This document shows positions 1 through 8,609 of a stretch of DNA of 64,000 nucleotides, one piece after another (the stretch's first letter is position 1; every line of letters begins with the position of its first letter). The position numbers were made by a program, and so were the translations under genes. Under the pieces are notes generated by a model. The model searched no databases and had not been told where the DNA came from. It saw only the letters and a list, made by a program, of their open reading frames with translations. The stretch is from Prostheceraeus crozeri (Eukaryota > Platyhelminthes > Polycladida > Euryleptidae): contig CAJQUW010002166.1 of NCBI GenBank assembly GCA_907163375.1, positions 121,828 to 185,827 on the forward strand, read 5' to 3'.

Positions 1-113
1 GCTTTTTGACTGATCTTCAGTTGTTCAGCAATTTCTCGTTGAGTCAAACCATTCTCATAAAGTACAAATGCCTGTGCACGAATAGTAGGAGAAACCGAGT
101 TGCGTTTACCCAT
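1..113 (-). pseudogene. Tc1/mariner-like transposase, N-terminal HTH, cut by window edge
   Basis: Reading the minus strand from an ATG at 111-113 gives about 37 residues open to the window edge. They include a short basic start (MGKRNSVSP), then TIRAQAFVLYENGLTQREIAEQL, here quoted as TIRAQAFVLYENG and LTQREIAEQLKISQ. This is the helix-turn-helix pattern of Tc1/IS630-type transposases, which bind the element's terminal repeats. Only the first DNA-binding helices are visible, so the catalytic DDE domain, if present, lies outside the window. The protein differs from the Tc1-like relic at 25,086, so it is a separate element. I am fairly sure of the HTH; whether the gene is intact cannot be judged. 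Confidence 0.6.
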
Positions 114-482
114 AACAGATGAGACGACGATAACAAATGTTTCGAAACTATGCAGACAGTGTGTGTATGGATGAATTATAGTGTCATGAAAGATATCTAT
201 GCCGCTACTTAGCAACTATGATGACTGAAAGTCTCTTCTGTTAATGGCATAGGAAGCTATCTTGATTTGCTGAGTCACTTCGATCAAACGGGAAAGCGTT
301 GTGTCTAAAAATGGTAAAATGTGTGAACTTAATCTGATAAAATAATTAATTCTGATTCTGATTCTAAACTTTTGCAAGGGACTGTACATTGTACACCGCA
401 ACTATTGACATTCAGACTCGGAAGTTCTGTACGATGATTTTTACTATTCTACTGAATAGAGGTGTCAGATCTATGACTCGAG
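114..482. other. Unassigned DNA left of the nested elements
   Basis: This holds the presumed 5' flank of the HTH gene above and AT-rich sequence with no credible gene. One 61-codon minus-strand reading frame (216-401) is of low complexity and I treat it as chance. No terminal repeat of the first transposon could be defined. Confidence 0.4.
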
Positions 483-494
483 TATATACTCATT

Positions 495-500
495 GACATA
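495..500. repeat. Target-site duplication GACATA, left copy
   Basis: GACATA sits directly before the first base of the Polinton terminal repeat and again directly after its last base. A 6-bp duplication is the family's standard integration mark. Confidence 0.92.
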
Positions 501-2010
501 AGTAGTAAGTAAAACTCCACTTCTGGATAGCGCAAGATGGCCGCCGTCGCTGACGTCCCCCACCCTCTGGACCGGCAGAGTGTCGTGGTCGGCCGCCGTG
601 GTGCTTCGGGTCTGACGTCCCCCCCCCCTCTGGCCGACCGTCGTATAGCGCGCGGTGATGTGGTGTCTAGGTTGGCGTGGTGTGCCGGCCAGGTTGGGAG
701 GGTGGACTGTCGTAGCTCACCTGAAAAAATCCTAAGTGTCAGAGTGGCTTTGAATGGGTAAAATTTTGAAAATTTTCCAAAGTGTGGAATTTCGACCTGG
801 GACCGTCACCAAAACATTTTTCATCAAATTTCACTGACCCCCCCCCCGACAGCAATCTTCTAACTTTGGTTCTAGTGAACGGATTTTGTTCGTTCCAGTT
901 GCATTCGAAAGAGGAGAAAAAACTGCTCGACAACATTTTTTGTTGCGAGTCAATCGGACCAGCCGTTCAAAAGTTAGAGCGGTTACAAGATTTGAGGTCG
1001 GAGCTCGCTCACCTGAAAAAATCCTAAGTGTCAGAGTGGCTTTGTATGGGTAAAATTTTGAAAATTTTCCAAAGTGTGGAATTTCGACCTGGGACCGTCA
1101 CCAAAACATTTTTCATCAAATTTCACTGACCCCCCCCCCGACAGCAATCTTCTAACTTTGGTTCTAGTGAACGGATTTTGTTCGTTCGAGTTGCATTCGA
1201 AAGAGGAGAAAAAACTGCTCGACAACATTTTTTTGTTGCGAGTCAATCGGACCAGCCGTTCAAAAGTTAGAGCGGTTACAAGATTTGAGGTCGGAGCTCG
1301 CTCACCTGAAAAAATCCTAAGTGTCAGAGTGGCTTTGTATGGGTAAAATTTTGAAAATTTTCCAAAGTGTGGAATTTCGACCTGGGACCGTCACGAAAAC
1401 ATTTTTCATCAAATTTCACTGACCCCCCCCCCGACAGCTCGCTTCGATCTTGGCTTCTAGTGAACGGATTTTGTTTCGTTCGAGTTGCATTCGAAAGAGG
1501 AGAAAAAACTGCTCGACAACATTTTTTTGTTACGAGTCAATCGGACCAGCCGTTCAAAAGTTACAGCGGTTACAAGATTTTAGGTCGGAGCTCGCTCACC
1601 TGAAAAAATCCTAAGTGTCAGAGTGGCTTTGTATGGGTAAAATTTTGAAAATTTTCCAAAGTGTGGAATTTCGACCTGGGACCGTCACCAAAACATTTTT
1701 CATCAAATTTCACTGACCCCCCCCCCCGACAGCAATCTTCTAACTTTGGTTCTAGTGAACGGATTTTGTTCGTTCGAGTTGCATTCAAAAGAGGAGAAAA
1801 AACTGCTCGACAACATTTTTTGTTGCGAGTCAATCGGACCAGCCGTTCAAAAGTTAGAGCGGTTACAAGATTTTAGGTCGGAGCTCGCTCACCTGAAAAA
1901 ATCCTAAGTGTCAGAGTGGCTTTGTATGGGTAAAATTTTGAAAATTTTCCAAAGTGTGGAATTTCGACCTGGGACCGTCACCAAAACATTTTTCATCAAA
2001 TTTCACTGAC
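501..2010 (+). repeat. Left terminal inverted repeat with ~293-bp tandem units
   Basis: The outer ~225 bp (501-727) are the inverse of 24,615-24,848. Inside follow about four and a half tandem units. The phrase CACCTGAAAAAATCCTAAG recurs near 719, 1,011, 1,304, 1,598 and 1,891, spacing 292-294 bp. Each unit has a C homopolymer of 7-11 bases after CACTGA. The outer part twice has TGACGTCC followed by a C run, and AAGATGGCCGCC near 534. Short open frames that recur in each unit on both strands are by-products of the repetition. Confidence 0.9.
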
Positions 2011-2560
2011 CTCCCCCCCCCTCTGGACAGCTAGCTTCGATCTTGGCTTCTAGTGGACGGATTTTGTCGTGCCATAGCTCGTTTGAAAGCTAAGAGTGAG
2101 ACAAATTCAGTGAAAGAAACGGCTTGTTCATATCTGTCTTCGTTTAGATGTGAGGCGCCATTTAAGATTTTGGGAGACTGTCGAAAAACGACAGAGTTAG
2201 AATTTTGGACGTTTTGGGCTGTAGCGTCAAAACGAGGCATCGGATGGGAAAACGGAGGCCAGATTCGGATTCAGCGTGAAATTCTGCATCGGTATGGTGA
2301 GTTTCAAGTCAATCGGAGAGAAAAAGTTTCGCTGACGCCCCCCCCCCCGGCACCGATCTTCCAACTTTGGTTCTAGAGATCGTAGAAAGTCGTGCAATAG
2401 CTCGTTTGAAAGCTAAGAGTGAGACAAATTCACTGAAAGAATCGGCTTGTTCCTATCTGTCTTCGTTTAGATGTGAGACGCCATTTAAGATTTTGGGAGA
2501 TTGACGAAAAACGACAGAGTTAGAATTTCCCAAGAAACAGCTCCAGCGGGCGAATGAAGG
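2011..2560. repeat. Inner repeat pair of the left terminal region
   Basis: Two related segments at about 2,068-2,210 and 2,391-2,530, ~322 bp apart, share GCTCGTTTGAAAGCTAAGAG, the phrase CTTCGTTTAGATGTGAG and AAACGACAGAGTTAGAATTT. Part of this module also occurs, inverted, inside the right terminal units (near 23,760-23,880 and 24,058-24,180). So the two terminal arrays share modules but are not simple mirror images in this inner part. A C-rich run sits at 2,339-2,348. No gene is supported here. Confidence 0.8.
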
Positions 2561-2648
2561 CTCGGATTGGTAAACGGAGGCCAGATTTGGAATCAGCTTG
2601 ATGTTATTGTCCAATGAGGATCATCATCCAATGAGAATCAAGCATTTC

Positions 2649-2657
2649 TATATAAAT
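2649..2657 (+). promoter_or_regulatory. TATA box before first rightward gene
   Basis: TATATAAAT lies about 110 bp before an ATG (2,763-2,765) that is directly followed by a GTAAGT donor consensus. A matching acceptor TTTTCAG ends at 2,827. The arrangement suggests a TATA promoter and a short leader intron before the coding region at 2,828. Confidence 0.6.
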
Positions 2658-2827
2658 AGCGAGCCTTCCACAGTGAGAATCATTCCATCGTTGAATCGCA
2701 CGAGTGACGGACGCACATTTTCTCTCTCTCTCTCTAGTTCCCTGTTCTATTATCCAACTAAAATGGTAAGTCGCTACTTTCCTCCCTCCCTTGAACGTAA
2801 ACTTAATACAATCTTTTCCATTTTCAG

Positions 2828-3532
2828 GCATCTACTCCATCTGCTGCACTAGTAGGACAAAATGGTGGTCAAACGTTACAAGGTTCGCTACGATCAGATC
2901 ATCTACAACTGAGGCCAGTGGAAGAAACAACCAAGGTACATAATCCTACACCGCTACAGCGTAAATTTAAACAAGTCTTGCGTTATGACGATCATGGCGT
3001 AGTACTCCAAACGGGAATGCTCCCTTCCACGGATGTCAAGATAATGCACAATCAGTATGGGGACTACATACTGATCCCCGTGAGTCCGTACATTCGCCAC
3101 CAACTTGATATTATTGAGGAGTACGTGACATTAAATATGGACATTCCTACTCCTCTTGCTCAAGAGTGGAAGGCGAGAGATGACAAGGATACTCCCTATA
3201 GAAAGATTTGGGATGGTAATCACATTTGCCTACCGGTATCACATTGGTGCACTTACTATAAGAAGGAGGGAGATCATTCAACACCCATCACATGCGACGA
3301 GCTCGGAGAAGGTACTTGGGATATCCTTTTCAAAGTGAATGGGCTATATTATGGTCGGCATAAGGATAATAAAATAGCCTCTCTCTCCATGCATATGGAA
3401 TCCATCCTATATATTCCAAAACCACCCAACGTGGACGACATAATTGATCAAATCCTTAACAGCAGTGGTACGAAGCGCAAGTCGGAGAAGAATGCTACAT
3501 CAAAACGCAAATCAAAGAAGGAGAATTACTAG
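2828..3532 (+). CDS. Polinton protein of unknown function, basic tail
   Basis: The frame is open from the splice-acceptor-like site to a stop at 3,532. The first internal start is a GTG at 2,918, so the true start probably depends on the leader intron. I do not recognise the family. The middle is a compact globular-looking domain (phrases GDYILIPVSPYIRHQ and GTWDILFKVNGLYYG). The last ~25 residues are rich in Lys and Ser (TKRKSEKNATSKRKSKK), a likely nuclear localisation tail. It is the first gene behind a TATA box, which suggests early expression by host polymerase II. A DNA- or host-factor-binding role is only a guess. Confidence 0.6.
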   Translation, partial: ASTPSAALVGQNGGQTLQGSLRSDHLQLRPVEETTKVHNPTPLQRKFKQVLRYDDHGVVLQTGMLPSTDVKIMHNQYGDYILIPVSPYIRHQLDIIEEYVTLNMDIPTPLAQEWKARDDKDTPYRKIWDGNHICLPVSHWCTYYKKEGDHSTPITCDELGEGTWDILFKVNGLYYGRHKDNKIASLSMHMESILYIPKPPNVDDIIDQILNSSGTKRKSEKNATSKRKSKKENY

Positions 3533-3692
3533 TCCTTTCCTAACTCTACCCTATGACAATTCGCTTATGTGCTTTGAGTGTCGTAGACGTGGTCTTATTA
3601 GATACATTTTACTTCTTCGTTGCCATCATATCATTTGTGTATTTTGTCGTGAAAAGCATCGATGTAATTCTTCATTTTGTAATATGTTATAG
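3444..3692 (+). CDS. Small RING-like zinc-finger protein
   Basis: The frame overlaps the end of the previous gene. A more likely start is the ATG at 3,567, which gives about 41 residues holding little but the finger. Ligands are spaced C-x2-C (CFEC), 13 residues, C-x-H (CHH), x2, C-x2-C (CVFC), then C and C four apart. This resembles a RING or RING-variant finger, the fold used by E3 ubiquitin ligases. It could also be a plain structural zinc knuckle. It is followed directly by the exonuclease-like gene, and a second RING gene lies 1.1 kb on. Confidence 0.5.
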   Translation: MIKSLTAVVRSASRRRMLHQNANQRRRITSPFLTLPYDNSLMCFECRRRGLIRYILLLRCHHIICVFCREKHRCNSSFCNML

Positions 3693-3744
3693 AACGTTTC
3701 CTTAGATGTGTAAATTTCCGTTTTAGGCTTCTATCATCATTTTT

Positions 3745-4275
3745 ATGGATTGTGAGGGTGAACCTGTACAGGAGCTCAGTGCTATTGCTATGAACAATTG
3801 GACATATCAGATTGTCAGTGTCTATCATCAACATGCCAACTGCAATCCCAATGTTGATCAATGGGCGAGAAAACACATTCATGGACTTAATCTGAAATAT
3901 TTGCAAGACTATGGCTTTTCTTGTGAGAGTGCTCTTCTTATTGACTTTAAACGATGGTTAGCTGCTTTCAATGTTATACGCATCTTTTGTAATAATCCTG
4001 GTAAGGAGAGGAAAGTATTTCCTAATTTAATCATTGATGATATTTTGCTCCCACCTTGGGATAGTAGAGTGAATCAACATTATCATGAAGTCACGAAACG
4101 TTTTAAGGATTTGTCTGTTCCTATTTTGTCTGTTCGTTGTAGTAGCTACGTTCATAACCAATGCTTCTTTCCTCCTTACCTCAGCACTGCCAAAGTCCTG
4201 TATGGTTATCATTGCTCGCTGTATGATAGTTACCAGCTGTATCTATTTTATCTCTTTCAAACCATTGATTTATAA
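3745..4275 (+). CDS. Exonuclease-like protein (DEDD type, tentative)
   Basis: The product is 176 residues. It opens with MDCEGEPVQELSAIA, matching the Exo I pattern of DEDD 3'-5' exonucleases, in which D and E bind the catalytic metal. Later come a hydrophobic strand with D (ALLIDFKRWL), an IFCNNPGKE segment and a conserved-looking DDILLPPWDSR block. Similar stand-alone proteins occur in animal Polintons, as far as I recall. A proofreading or end-processing role in replication would fit, since the polymerase also has its own exonuclease domain. An acceptor-like TTTTAG lies just upstream (near 3,725). I am moderately sure of the fold and less sure of activity. Confidence 0.55.
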   Translation: MDCEGEPVQELSAIAMNNWTYQIVSVYHQHANCNPNVDQWARKHIHGLNLKYLQDYGFSCESALLIDFKRWLAAFNVIRIFCNNPGKERKVFPNLIIDDILLPPWDSRVNQHYHEVTKRFKDLSVPILSVRCSSYVHNQCFFPPYLSTAKVLYGYHCSLYDSYQLYLFYLFQTIDL

Positions 4276-4359
4276 TGCATGCTTGTTACCGTTATTCAAT
4301 AAATGTTACTATGAGAAGAGTTGTTTTCATGCAATGGATGGGTTAGATAAAGGGTGATC

Positions 4360-4770
4360 ATGTCTTTCTCAAACGACTGCGGAACATTACATTTTCATAG
4401 GCAAAGTTTAAAAGGAGCTGTTCAAGATTATGTGATAAATTTTCATAAAGATGAGACCGACATCGAAGCAGTGGTCGATGATGCTAGCACTCTATTTCTA
4501 GAGTTAATGAATACATTCTCTGATAGCATTGTCATGGCGCGATTAGTTGCGAAAATTAAGTTTAGTCATTTTGGAAAGGAAGAGGTGGAAAGTCGCTCTT
4601 TCCATTTTGCTTCTTATTCAATGGAAGTGGTAGATCACCCCGAAGAATTTTTTAAAAGACATATGATAAAAATTGCTGAACGTCTTAACGCATTTAACCA
4701 TCATGGTAGCAGTCTAGTGATTGAAGCGATTTCAGATATTCACATTCAACTTTCCATAAAGAAAAATTGA
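4360..4770 (+). CDS. Conserved Polinton-type protein of unknown function
   Basis: About 136 residues from ATG 4,360 (a GTG lies two codons upstream). The second half, with SHFGKEEVESRSFHFAS, then HGSSLVIEAISDIHIQLS, resembles a domain found near DNA polymerase genes in Polinton-like elements of arthropods, where the pattern is a Phe-rich strand followed by GSxW-type and IxIxI strands. No catalytic motif is visible. It sits in the rightward gene row between the exonuclease-like gene and the second RING gene. The homology is from memory and should be taken as tentative. Confidence 0.55.
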   Translation: MSFSNDCGTLHFHRQSLKGAVQDYVINFHKDETDIEAVVDDASTLFLELMNTFSDSIVMARLVAKIKFSHFGKEEVESRSFHFASYSMEVVDHPEEFFKRHMIKIAERLNAFNHHGSSLVIEAISDIHIQLSIKKN

Positions 4771-4772
4771 AA

Positions 4773-5096
4773 ATGCAGTGGTACTTGATTGTAGCACAAC
4801 TGGTTTTCGAGCTATGTCTGCTCACTCTCGAAGTATATTCCTTCTGTACATGTGTCTATTATTTAGAAAAGGCTAGCAAATTCATATCTTCAAAAAGACT
4901 TGCTATAGACATCAGTAACGGTGAAACTATGTGTTGTGATGTATGTAAGCGAAAGGATGGAAATGAAAAGCGCATCTTCAAGAGATGTAAGCATGCTTTT
5001 TGTCAACGCTGTTTCATACGTAATTGCATTCAACTTTGCAAATGTAACCACTGTGACATTGCTCATTTCGAGTGTCACTTATGTCGCAATAGTTAG
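4773..5096 (+). CDS. RING-finger protein with N-terminal hydrophobic segment
   Basis: About 107 residues from ATG 4,773, three bases after the previous stop. The first ~30 residues (YLIVAQLVFELCLLTLEVYS) form a likely signal anchor or membrane segment. The C-terminal half has a clean RING arrangement: CDVC, 13 residues, C-K-H, x2, C-x2-C, a spacer of about ten, C-x2-C (CNHC), with a further CHLC at the end. RING domains recruit E2 ubiquitin-conjugating enzymes, so a membrane-tethered E3 ligase acting on host proteins is a reasonable hypothesis. It is the second RING gene of this element. Confidence 0.65.
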   Translation: MQWYLIVAQLVFELCLLTLEVYSFCTCVYYLEKASKFISSKRLAIDISNGETMCCDVCKRKDGNEKRIFKRCKHAFCQRCFIRNCIQLCKCNHCDIAHFECHLCRNS

Positions 5097-5101
5097 TACC
5101 T

Positions 5102-5108
5102 ATGCAAA
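5102..5108 (+). promoter_or_regulatory. ATGCAAA motif before basic-protein gene
   Basis: ATGCAAA lies about 40 bp before the start codon at 5,148. The same word precedes five other gene starts in this element (5,507; 8,114; 11,271 on the minus strand; 11,628; 13,054). Confidence 0.45.
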
Positions 5109-5147
5109 TGTGGTAAAGATAGGTTTTAGCAAAGACTAACACGGAAA

Positions 5148-5504
5148 ATGGCGAAACGTAAAATGGCGAAACGTAAAAGTCAAAAGTTTTCTTCAGCCAT
5201 TCAAGCTCTCCGACGAATGAAAGCAAATCAGCGATACAATGCTATACGACATGCCAACGATAAATTCATTCATGAAATTATTTCTCATGTGAGAAAGTTG
5301 AGGACGAAGAAATTAGCACCAAAACAACGAAAGTTACTTAAGCGATATGCTACGAAATTGCGTTTCATCTCCAATCCTAAAGTCACCCTTCAAAGAAAGA
5401 GGAAAACTCTAACACAAAAGGGCGGTTTCCTTTCAGCAATACTTCCAATGATAGCTCCTGCCGTGGGCAACCTATTGGGAAATATCTTTGGCTCTAAGCG
5501 TTAA
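5148..5504 (+). CDS. Basic virion/core-like protein
   Basis: 118 residues, strongly basic, starting with a 15-bp direct duplication that encodes MAKRK twice. Most of the chain is helical and Lys/Arg-rich. The last 30 residues change to a Gly-rich hydrophobic stretch (GGFLSAILPMIAPAVGNLLG). That architecture recalls small adenovirus core or minor proteins (pX/mu, pVI), which bind DNA or membranes. Similar genes are common in Polintons. The role, probably genome condensation or membrane interaction, is inferred from composition only. It is separated from the ATPase gene by only about 30 bp. Confidence 0.6.
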   Translation: MAKRKMAKRKSQKFSSAIQALRRMKANQRYNAIRHANDKFIHEIISHVRKLRTKKLAPKQRKLLKRYATKLRFISNPKVTLQRKRKTLTQKGGFLSAILPMIAPAVGNLLGNIFGSKR

Positions 5505-5506
5505 TT

Positions 5507-5513
5507 ATGCAAA
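5507..5513 (+). promoter_or_regulatory. ATGCAAA motif before packaging ATPase
   Basis: TTATGCAAATG, 22 bp before the likely ATPase start at 5,536 and directly after the stop of the basic-protein gene. Confidence 0.45.
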
Positions 5514-5535
5514 TGTTGAGTCTCAAAGTAATAAA

Positions 5536-6153
5536 ATGGATTTCAGACTTCAATGTGATAAAGTTCTGACTGTATCAGGTCCATCTCATGCAGGTAAAAC
5601 TGTTTTCACGCTGAATTTATTGGATAAAAGAAGGGAGTTGTTTAAGGAACCTATCAATCGAGTGATTTGGTGTTATGGTATTTATCAACCGTCGTTGTTT
5701 CAGGAATTGCAAAGTCGCAACTTTATTCGACATGAAGGAATTATTCCAGTGGATAAACTTCAGTCTAATGATGTTGTTGTATTGGATGATTTATTAAAAG
5801 AAAGTAAGAATTCAAAAGATGTTACAGATATGTTCACTCGTGCAGCACATCATAAAAGGTGTTTTATCATCTATATCACACAAAATTTGTTTCCTGATGG
5901 AAAAGAAGCTCGTACACGAAACCTGAATACACACTATTATGCTATTTTCAAGAATCCGCGAGATAAAAGTCAATTTGAAATTTTAGCGCGACAAGTTGCA
6001 CCCAGAGGATCAAAAGCCTTAATTGAAATTTTTCAAGCAGCTACTGAAAAACCATACGGTTACTTATTCATTGACTTTACGCAAGAGTGTCCGGAAGAAT
6101 TTAGATTTCGAAGTGATATTTTGAAAACTCCCATGATTATCTACAAACTATGA
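5536..6153 (+). CDS. ATP: Genome-packaging ATPase (FtsK/HerA type)
   Basis: 205 residues from ATG 5,536; the frame extends 16 codons further up without an ATG. Walker A is GPSHAGKT near residue 16, Walker B is VVVLDDL about 75 residues later, and a sensor-like YITQN follows. This is the A32/FtsK-HerA-type ATPase that pumps DNA into capsids, one of the Polinton core morphogenesis proteins. The stop overlaps the next start (ATGA), so translation or transcription of the two is probably coupled. Identification is firm. Confidence 0.92.
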   Translation: MDFRLQCDKVLTVSGPSHAGKTVFTLNLLDKRRELFKEPINRVIWCYGIYQPSLFQELQSRNFIRHEGIIPVDKLQSNDVVVLDDLLKESKNSKDVTDMFTRAAHHKRCFIIYITQNLFPDGKEARTRNLNTHYYAIFKNPRDKSQFEILARQVAPRGSKALIEIFQAATEKPYGYLFIDFTQECPEEFRFRSDILKTPMIIYKL

Positions 6154-6842
6154 GTTCTTATTCTCGCATGATTGTTATTCCTCAGGATGAATATGTACAA
6201 TTGACTGCCATGCAGCAAGTAAAGCAACCTCTTGCAAATCAAATGTATAGGAAAGAAATAGATTATCAGCAAAATGTTCACATCAAAGATCCACATCGTG
6301 CTGTATTATTACAATCGGAAACTGTTGAGCAATTGAAAAACTTGAAGAATAAGATGCGTGACTCTGTATCGACTGCTACACCTTTAGCATCTCGCGCACA
6401 TGCCATATCTCTTTTCAACAGTATTGAACCCCATCTCAATGTAAATGATAGAGGAGAAATCATTACAGATGAAAATAAAGTGATTGATGCTTCACGTTAT
6501 GAAGACTTGATTCAGTATGCGACACGTAGAAAGCGCCGTCAGGGCTATGTTCCACCTGGTTGGTCATACTTTCTTAAACTATTGAAAAAGCATAATGTGC
6601 CAAAATTTGCTTTAAATAATGAGACATTGAAAGAACTTGATTCAACAGTGGCTACTGCTCCAATGCTTCAGACGATGAAAATGCCAACAAATTGGTTTAA
6701 GACGTCACCTGCTACATCCCCTCCCACACTCACTAAGCAAACAAGAGGAAGAACTCGACGTAGATCTACATCATCACTAAAACTAGTAAAAGGAAAACGT
6801 AAAACAGCTCCTCCTAGGAAATACATGTTCTCAGACTATTAA
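6150..6842 (+). CDS. Conserved Polinton protein between ATPase and integrase
   Basis: 230 residues, overlapping the ATPase stop by 4 bp. The N-terminal half looks helical. The middle has a basic TRRKRRQGYVPPGWSYFL block followed by LLKKHNVPKF, and the tail is rich in Arg, Lys, Ser and Pro (TRGRTRRRSTSS). Proteins with an R-rich stretch, PPGW and a short KHNVP segment recur in this position in animal Polintons, as I recall, without an assigned function. The basic tail suggests nucleic acid binding or capsid scaffolding. I infer a structural role from its neighbours only. Confidence 0.65.
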   Translation: MSSYSRMIVIPQDEYVQLTAMQQVKQPLANQMYRKEIDYQQNVHIKDPHRAVLLQSETVEQLKNLKNKMRDSVSTATPLASRAHAISLFNSIEPHLNVNDRGEIITDENKVIDASRYEDLIQYATRRKRRQGYVPPGWSYFLKLLKKHNVPKFALNNETLKELDSTVATAPMLQTMKMPTNWFKTSPATSPPTLTKQTRGRTRRRSTSSLKLVKGKRKTAPPRKYMFSDY

Positions 6843-6843
6843 T

Positions 6844-7059
6844 ATGAAGCAGATGTGTTGCTTGCCATGTAATGAGCCGCCAGAGGTGAATGTCGTTGTC
6901 ACTTGCACTTGCTGCGCCAGCTCTCACAATGAAACCCCTAAGCAATGTGAACACGATTGCAAAACCGCTAAAGCTAAATGCTGCAGTTGTTGTAAATGTA
7001 GAAAGGCAAGAAAACAAAAGGATGAGAAGGAGAAAAAAGAGTCAGTCGTCATCGACTGA
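6844..7059 (+). CDS. Small cysteine-rich protein overlapping integrase start
   Basis: 71 residues, starting one base after the previous stop. It has 13 cysteines, including CC, CTCC and CCSCCKC clusters, then a highly charged tail (KARKQKDEKEKKES). It overlaps the integrase frame by 38 bp if integrase starts at the ATG at 7,022. The cysteine pattern is not a canonical zinc finger but could bind metal. It may be a real small gene squeezed between two others; the tight spacing and strong composition favour this. No family recognised. Confidence 0.45.
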   Translation: MKQMCCLPCNEPPEVNVVVTCTCCASSHNETPKQCEHDCKTAKAKCCSCCKCRKARKQKDEKEKKESVVID

Positions 7060-8110
7060 ACGTTTGAAGTCAATCTATTATGATGTAAAACATCCGGCAG
7101 GATTTGCATCTATCAAGAAATTATCAAAAGCGAGTGGTCTTCCACAATCACAAGTGAAACGATGGTTAAAGGGTCAGGCTACCTATACACTCCACAAACA
7201 AGCGAAAAAGAAGTACCGCACCCGCCATTATATTGTTCATGACATCGATGAACAGTGGCAAGCAGATTTGTGTGATGTTGCCTCCATTTCAAAACATAAC
7301 TCGGGCAATAATTTTATTTTAACCGTCATTGATATTTTCTCGCGTTATGCGTGGGCTCAACCTTTAAAAACTAAAGAAGGGAAAGGAGTAGCAAAAGCAT
7401 TCCAAACAATTTTTCGAGAAGGTCGCATTCCAAAAAGAATTCAGAGTGATCAAGGAAAAGAGTTTGAAAATCAGCATGTGACAAGATTATTTGAGAGGCA
7501 TGACATTGAGTTGTTTAGTGTAAAGAGTGCTTATAAAGCTGCACTCGTTGAACGTTTTAATCGCACATTAAAAAATCGCTTGTGGCGACATTTTACTGCC
7601 AACTTGACACAAAATTGGACAAAGGTTCTACAAGATACACTCCATGCCTACAATCACTCTATCCATCGTTCTATTGGACTCAGACCAGTAGATGTAAATG
7701 CTGACAATGTAGATAAAGTGCGCGAATCATTCCAACGTAAACGCACTCATGTGAAAAGTGATGTGAAAATTGGCGATAAAGTTCGTATCTCAAAAGTGAA
7801 AAGTGTTTTTGCTAAAGGGTACCTTCCGAATTGGACAGAGGAGGTATTTACAGTATCAAGGATTAATCAAAAAGACTCTCCGACCACCTACAAGTTGAAA
7901 GATTACGATAATGAAGAAATTGAGGGTAGCTTTTACCGCGATGAGATTGAGGTAGTCACTGAAAGTGAAACATATTTGGTAGAGAAAATCATTCGATGTA
8001 AAAAACGGCAAGGTGAAGAATGGTGTCTTGTTAAATGGACTGGTTATCCTTCAAGTATGAACTCTTGGATGCGTCGTGCTGACATCTTTCATCTAAGTGA
8101 TCGACAGTGA
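7022..8110 (+). CDS. INT: Integrase, retrovirus-type DDE with chromodomain
   Basis: About 362 residues from ATG 7,022 (the frame is open back to 6,890). An N-terminal HTH-like region (KKLSKASGLPQSQVKRWLKG) precedes the rve core. Catalytic residues are D in WQADLCDV, D in IQSDQGKEF and E in ALVERFNRTLK. The C-terminus is a chromodomain: YLVEKIIRCKK, then WCLVKWTGYPSSMNSWM. The enzyme joins element ends to host DNA and leaves 6-bp duplications, as seen here. Chromodomains bind histone tails and can steer integration. Family assignment is firm. Confidence 0.94.
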   Translation: MRRRKKSQSSSTERLKSIYYDVKHPAGFASIKKLSKASGLPQSQVKRWLKGQATYTLHKQAKKKYRTRHYIVHDIDEQWQADLCDVASISKHNSGNNFILTVIDIFSRYAWAQPLKTKEGKGVAKAFQTIFREGRIPKRIQSDQGKEFENQHVTRLFERHDIELFSVKSAYKAALVERFNRTLKNRLWRHFTANLTQNWTKVLQDTLHAYNHSIHRSIGLRPVDVNADNVDKVRESFQRKRTHVKSDVKIGDKVRISKVKSVFAKGYLPNWTEEVFTVSRINQKDSPTTYKLKDYDNEEIEGSFYRDEIEVVTESETYLVEKIIRCKKRQGEEWCLVKWTGYPSSMNSWMRRADIFHLSDRQ

Positions 8111-8113
8111 TTC

Positions 8114-8120
8114 ATGCAAA
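8114..8120 (+). promoter_or_regulatory. ATGCAAA motif before 8,152 gene
   Basis: ATGCAAAGTTG, 31 bp before the ATG at 8,152 and directly after the integrase stop. Confidence 0.45.
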
Positions 8121-8151
8121 GTTGTAACTAACAATGTTTAGGATTTGAGCT

Positions 8152-8607
8152 ATGAATCCAACTGCCTCATTTTATTCACGACCCTCCTATGTAAGTGGTG
8201 GAGGACAAATTTACATCGGCGCTCGCCGCCAACGTGGAGGTAGCATACTTGGTGCACTGAAATCTGTTGTAGCACCTCTCATATCCAATGTCGGTAGATC
8301 TTTAAAACGAAATGTTTTAAGTAATGCCGTTGGCTTTGCTGGTGATGTTGCTAGTGATCTTTCCAGAGGTAGAAGTTTTAAGAGCAGTTTGTTGAATCGT
8401 GGGAAGGAACGCGGTTTAAAAACATTGAAGCAGACCTTTGCTGGTGTTACTCAAGGAAAGAAATCACCTAAACGAATGAAAAAAGGAAGGAGGAAACATC
8501 GCGGAGCTGGTAAGGTGCGATCTTCAGTCAAAAGGCATTCACGCAAACGTCGTAGAGGCTCTAATCATTCATCAGGCGCTAAACGACGACGCTGCTATAA
8601 CTTCTAA
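8152..8607 (+). CDS. Basic minor-virion-like protein
   Basis: 151 residues. The start is aromatic and Gly-rich (YVSGGGQIYIGARRQRGGS), followed by an amphipathic stretch (LGALKSVVAPLISNVGRSL) and a very basic tail (RRKHRGAGK, then SRKRRRGSN). Gly-rich, amphipathic-helix-plus-basic-tail proteins next to the capsid gene recall adenovirus pVI or pX precursors, which link genome and capsid and are cut by the viral protease. The protease gene lies 1.3 kb downstream. It stops 2 bp before the capsid gene. Role inferred from composition and position. Confidence 0.6.
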   Translation: MNPTASFYSRPSYVSGGGQIYIGARRQRGGSILGALKSVVAPLISNVGRSLKRNVLSNAVGFAGDVASDLSRGRSFKSSLLNRGKERGLKTLKQTFAGVTQGKKSPKRMKKGRRKHRGAGKVRSSVKRHSRKRRRGSNHSSGAKRRRCYNF

Positions 8608-8609
8608 TC

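Noticed and set aside
1-113. The HTH at the window edge as part of the Tc1-like element at 25,086
   Set aside because: The protein sequence differs, it lies outside the inverted ends at 485 and 25,893, and it points the other way.
739-1876. Recurring 65-90 codon frames on both strands in the left terminal array
   Set aside because: They repeat with the ~293-bp unit, occur in both orientations and have no domain; they follow from the repeat sequence.
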